NCBI GenBank assembly: GCA_021795795.1
Contig: JAJYPA010000064.1
Coordinates: 1 to 25,571, forward strand
DNA length: 25,571 bases
Direction: 5' to 3'
DNA from: Pseudomonadota bacterium
GTDB taxonomy: Bacteria > Pseudomonadota > Gammaproteobacteria > Halothiobacillales > Halothiobacillaceae
The notes below the pieces were generated by a model that was not told the DNA's origin, searched no databases, and saw nothing but the letters and a program-made list of their open reading frames with translations. Numbering within the stretch: the first letter of the stretch is position 1; each line of letters opens with the position of its first letter. Positions 24,348 through 25,571 of the stretch are shown here, one piece after another. The translations under genes and the position numbers were made by a program.

Positions 24348-25280
24348 TTAGCTCAACACCTCCAGATAACGCGACAGCGTCTCATTTTCTGCGGCAAACC
24401 AGGTCTGCGCCTGTGCGCTGCTCGGCGTGGCGAGATCTGCCCGCCAATCCGGCTCCAGCGTGTCGATGATGAAGGTTCGCACCACTGTGCGATTATCCGG
24501 GCGTTGCAGGTGCTGGCGCACACAGCCGGTCCCCAAGAGCTCGAAGCCCTCGAGCGAGAACACCTGTCCCACCCGTGGTGGTGCTGTGGATAGCGCCACC
24601 CGATAGCGGCCCCGCTCATCGGCATGGGCCAGCGAGGTCTCGAAATCGAACAATTCGGCCAGGGTCCCGGCATCACCCTGTGCCTGCGCGGCCCGCTCGC
24701 GCAGTTGCAGTGCCGAAACGCCTATGTCCGCCCCCCGACCTTGCACCCAGCCAAGTCGATCACCACAGATGATCAGGCCGCCCCCGCGTTGCAGTATCTC
24801 ACCGGTGGCGGCATCACATTCATCCACCAGTCGCAGGCCGACCAGAGGCCCGCCGCTGGCCTGCAAACGCCAGTCCTCGACATAGGCCCCGGTCGTGCCG
24901 AACTCGATCATGCAGTTGCCGATACGCTGCAGGCGCGCCGGCTCCGGCCAGCAGTTGTGTAATTGCAGGGATACGCCATCACGCCAGCTGAGCATGCCTT
25001 CCTCCCAGACGCTATCGGCCAACCAGCCTTCATGGTTGGCGAGTTGGCGCAGCTCGGCGGCCGTGTAGTCTTGCCAGGCACGCACTGGCAGTACAGGCGT
25101 GTCCGGCAGGCGCAGGTCGATGGTGAAGTTGCGGCTTTGCAGCCAATGTACCTGGGTGCGCTGATCGCTTCGGCCATCGGCGAAGCTGATGGTACGTCGA
25201 CGAAAATGCCCGAGCATCCAGTCCGGCACGCCTGTCTTCGCGCGTGTCGGATAATCTGCGACCAATTCCAGCAGGTTCAT
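24348..25280 (-). CDS. Hypothetical protein, possibly lipocalin/HRI1-like
   Basis: This 310-residue soluble protein is one I do not firmly recognise. It has no signal peptide or membrane segment and is rich in Trp. Visible blocks are VHWLQSRNFTIDLRLP (about 44-59), ANHEGWLADSVWEEGMLSW (about 81-99), GNCMIEFGTTGAYVEDWRLQ (about 121-140) and GLIICGDRLGWVQGR (about 168-182). The alternation of short beta-like strands resembles a lipocalin-type barrel, and the order is loosely like fungal HRI1 proteins (from memory, weak). The ATG at 25280 overlaps the stop of the upstream oxygenase-like gene as ATGA, so the two are translated together and probably act together. A role as a partner or ligand-binding protein is a guess. 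Confidence 0.6.
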   Translation of the reverse strand: MNLLELVADYPTRAKTGVPDWMLGHFRRRTISFADGRSDQRTQVHWLQSRNFTIDLRLPDTPVLPVRAWQDYTAAELRQLANHEGWLADSVWEEGMLSWRDGVSLQLHNCWPEPARLQRIGNCMIEFGTTGAYVEDWRLQASGGPLVGLRLVDECDAATGEILQRGGGLIICGDRLGWVQGRGADIGVSALQLRERAAQAQGDAGTLAELFDFETSLAHADERGRYRVALSTAPPRVGQVFSLEGFELLGTGCVRQHLQRPDNRTVVRTFIIDTLEPDWRADLATPSSAQAQTWFAAENETLSRYLEVLS

Positions 25281-25571
25281 GCCTTCACCGCACGGTGCCC
25301 ATGACCGAAACTGGACAAGCCTGCTGCGCCATCGGGCAGTTGCAGCGAACCATTCTCCAACCGCTCGCGCAGGTAACGGAAGGTCTGCGCGAACTGTTCC
25401 TCGCCTTCCGGCACATAACCACTGTGGTTACTCGACTGGCCGATGTAGAAGCGCATCTTCTCGTGCAGTGGGCGCTCGAAAAATCTGCGCGCCTGTCGGA
25501 TCAATCCGTCGCGTAACGTGCGGGAAATGCCGTGCCCGGTAATCTGCAGGAAGCCGACATCGCGTGCGGCT
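25277..25571 (-). CDS. Isopenicillin N synthase-family oxygenase, N-terminal domain only (5' end outside window)
   Basis: The frame is open to the window edge and encodes 97 residues. It starts AARDVGFLQITGHGIS, continues through RQARRFFERPLHEKMRFYIG and reaches NHSGYVPEGEE. This is the N-terminal domain (DIOX_N) pattern of isopenicillin N synthase-like 2-oxoglutarate/Fe(II) oxygenases. A normal member would go on for about 200 more residues with the HxD...H iron ligands and RxS. Here it ends about 38 residues after GEE with an ordinary-looking tail (LENGSLQLPDGAAG) and TGA. Other frames downstream show no oxygenase motifs, so this is not a simple frameshift. The stop overlaps the next start, which suggests a settled gene arrangement and not fresh damage. 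Catalysis seems impossible for this piece alone. Confidence 0.7.
   Translation of the reverse strand, partial: AARDVGFLQITGHGISRTLRDGLIRQARRFFERPLHEKMRFYIGQSSNHSGYVPEGEEQFAQTFRYLRERLENGSLQLPDGAAGLSSFGHGHRAVKA

Overview
This looks like chromosomal DNA from a GC-rich (roughly 55-60%) gammaproteobacterium. The evidence is the conserved order ileS-lspA-fkpB-ispH, a CysZ close to the enterobacterial one, and DUF1415 and DUF2058 (YaiL) proteins. A Tat-exported superoxide reductase, a dihaem cytochrome c peroxidase and a copper TonB receptor would suit a free-living, possibly sulfur-oxidising organism of the Halothiobacillus or Chromatiales type. That last step is inference. No tRNA, rRNA, CRISPR array or complete insertion sequence was seen.

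Positions 1-4902 look like the edge of an aryl-polyene (xanthomonadin-type) pigment locus. It holds a flavin-dependent halogenase-like protein cut by the window start, a XanB2-type chorismatase, a PlsC-type acyltransferase and a family 2 glycosyltransferase. The last three overlap each other and form one transcription unit. An opposite-strand DUF2238 membrane protein sits inside the locus. A convergent glycerate kinase closes the block, with its stop codon overlapping the glycosyltransferase stop.

Positions 6161-11000 are the housekeeping operon ileS-lspA-fkpB-ispH, with every junction an ATGA overlap and an extended -10 promoter in front. A DsbG-like periplasmic thioredoxin-fold protein and the sulfate permease CysZ follow on the same strand. 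The superoxide reductase converges on cysZ, and its leader could fold over its own ribosome binding site. An aldo/keto reductase on the minus strand has a SlyA/MarR-like box upstream.

Positions 14071-16149 are rich in small repeats: a 272-bp MITE-like element with perfect 19-bp ends and 4-bp target duplications, a degenerate segment repeated 7 kb away, and a C-rich/G-rich palindromic element with a second copy at 23.2 kb. DUF1415 and DUF2058 genes lie among them. A large MASE1-CHASE-PAS-GGDEF diguanylate cyclase follows.

Positions 18942-24134 carry an OprC/NosA-type copper receptor, divergent from a dihaem cytochrome c peroxidase and followed by a cytochrome b561. The 840-bp gap between receptor and peroxidase holds two strong hairpins, repeat fragments and what looks like the decayed 3' end of a gene with its terminator still in place. 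The right edge has an unrecognised 310-residue protein translationally coupled to a protein with only the N-terminal domain of the isopenicillin N synthase family.
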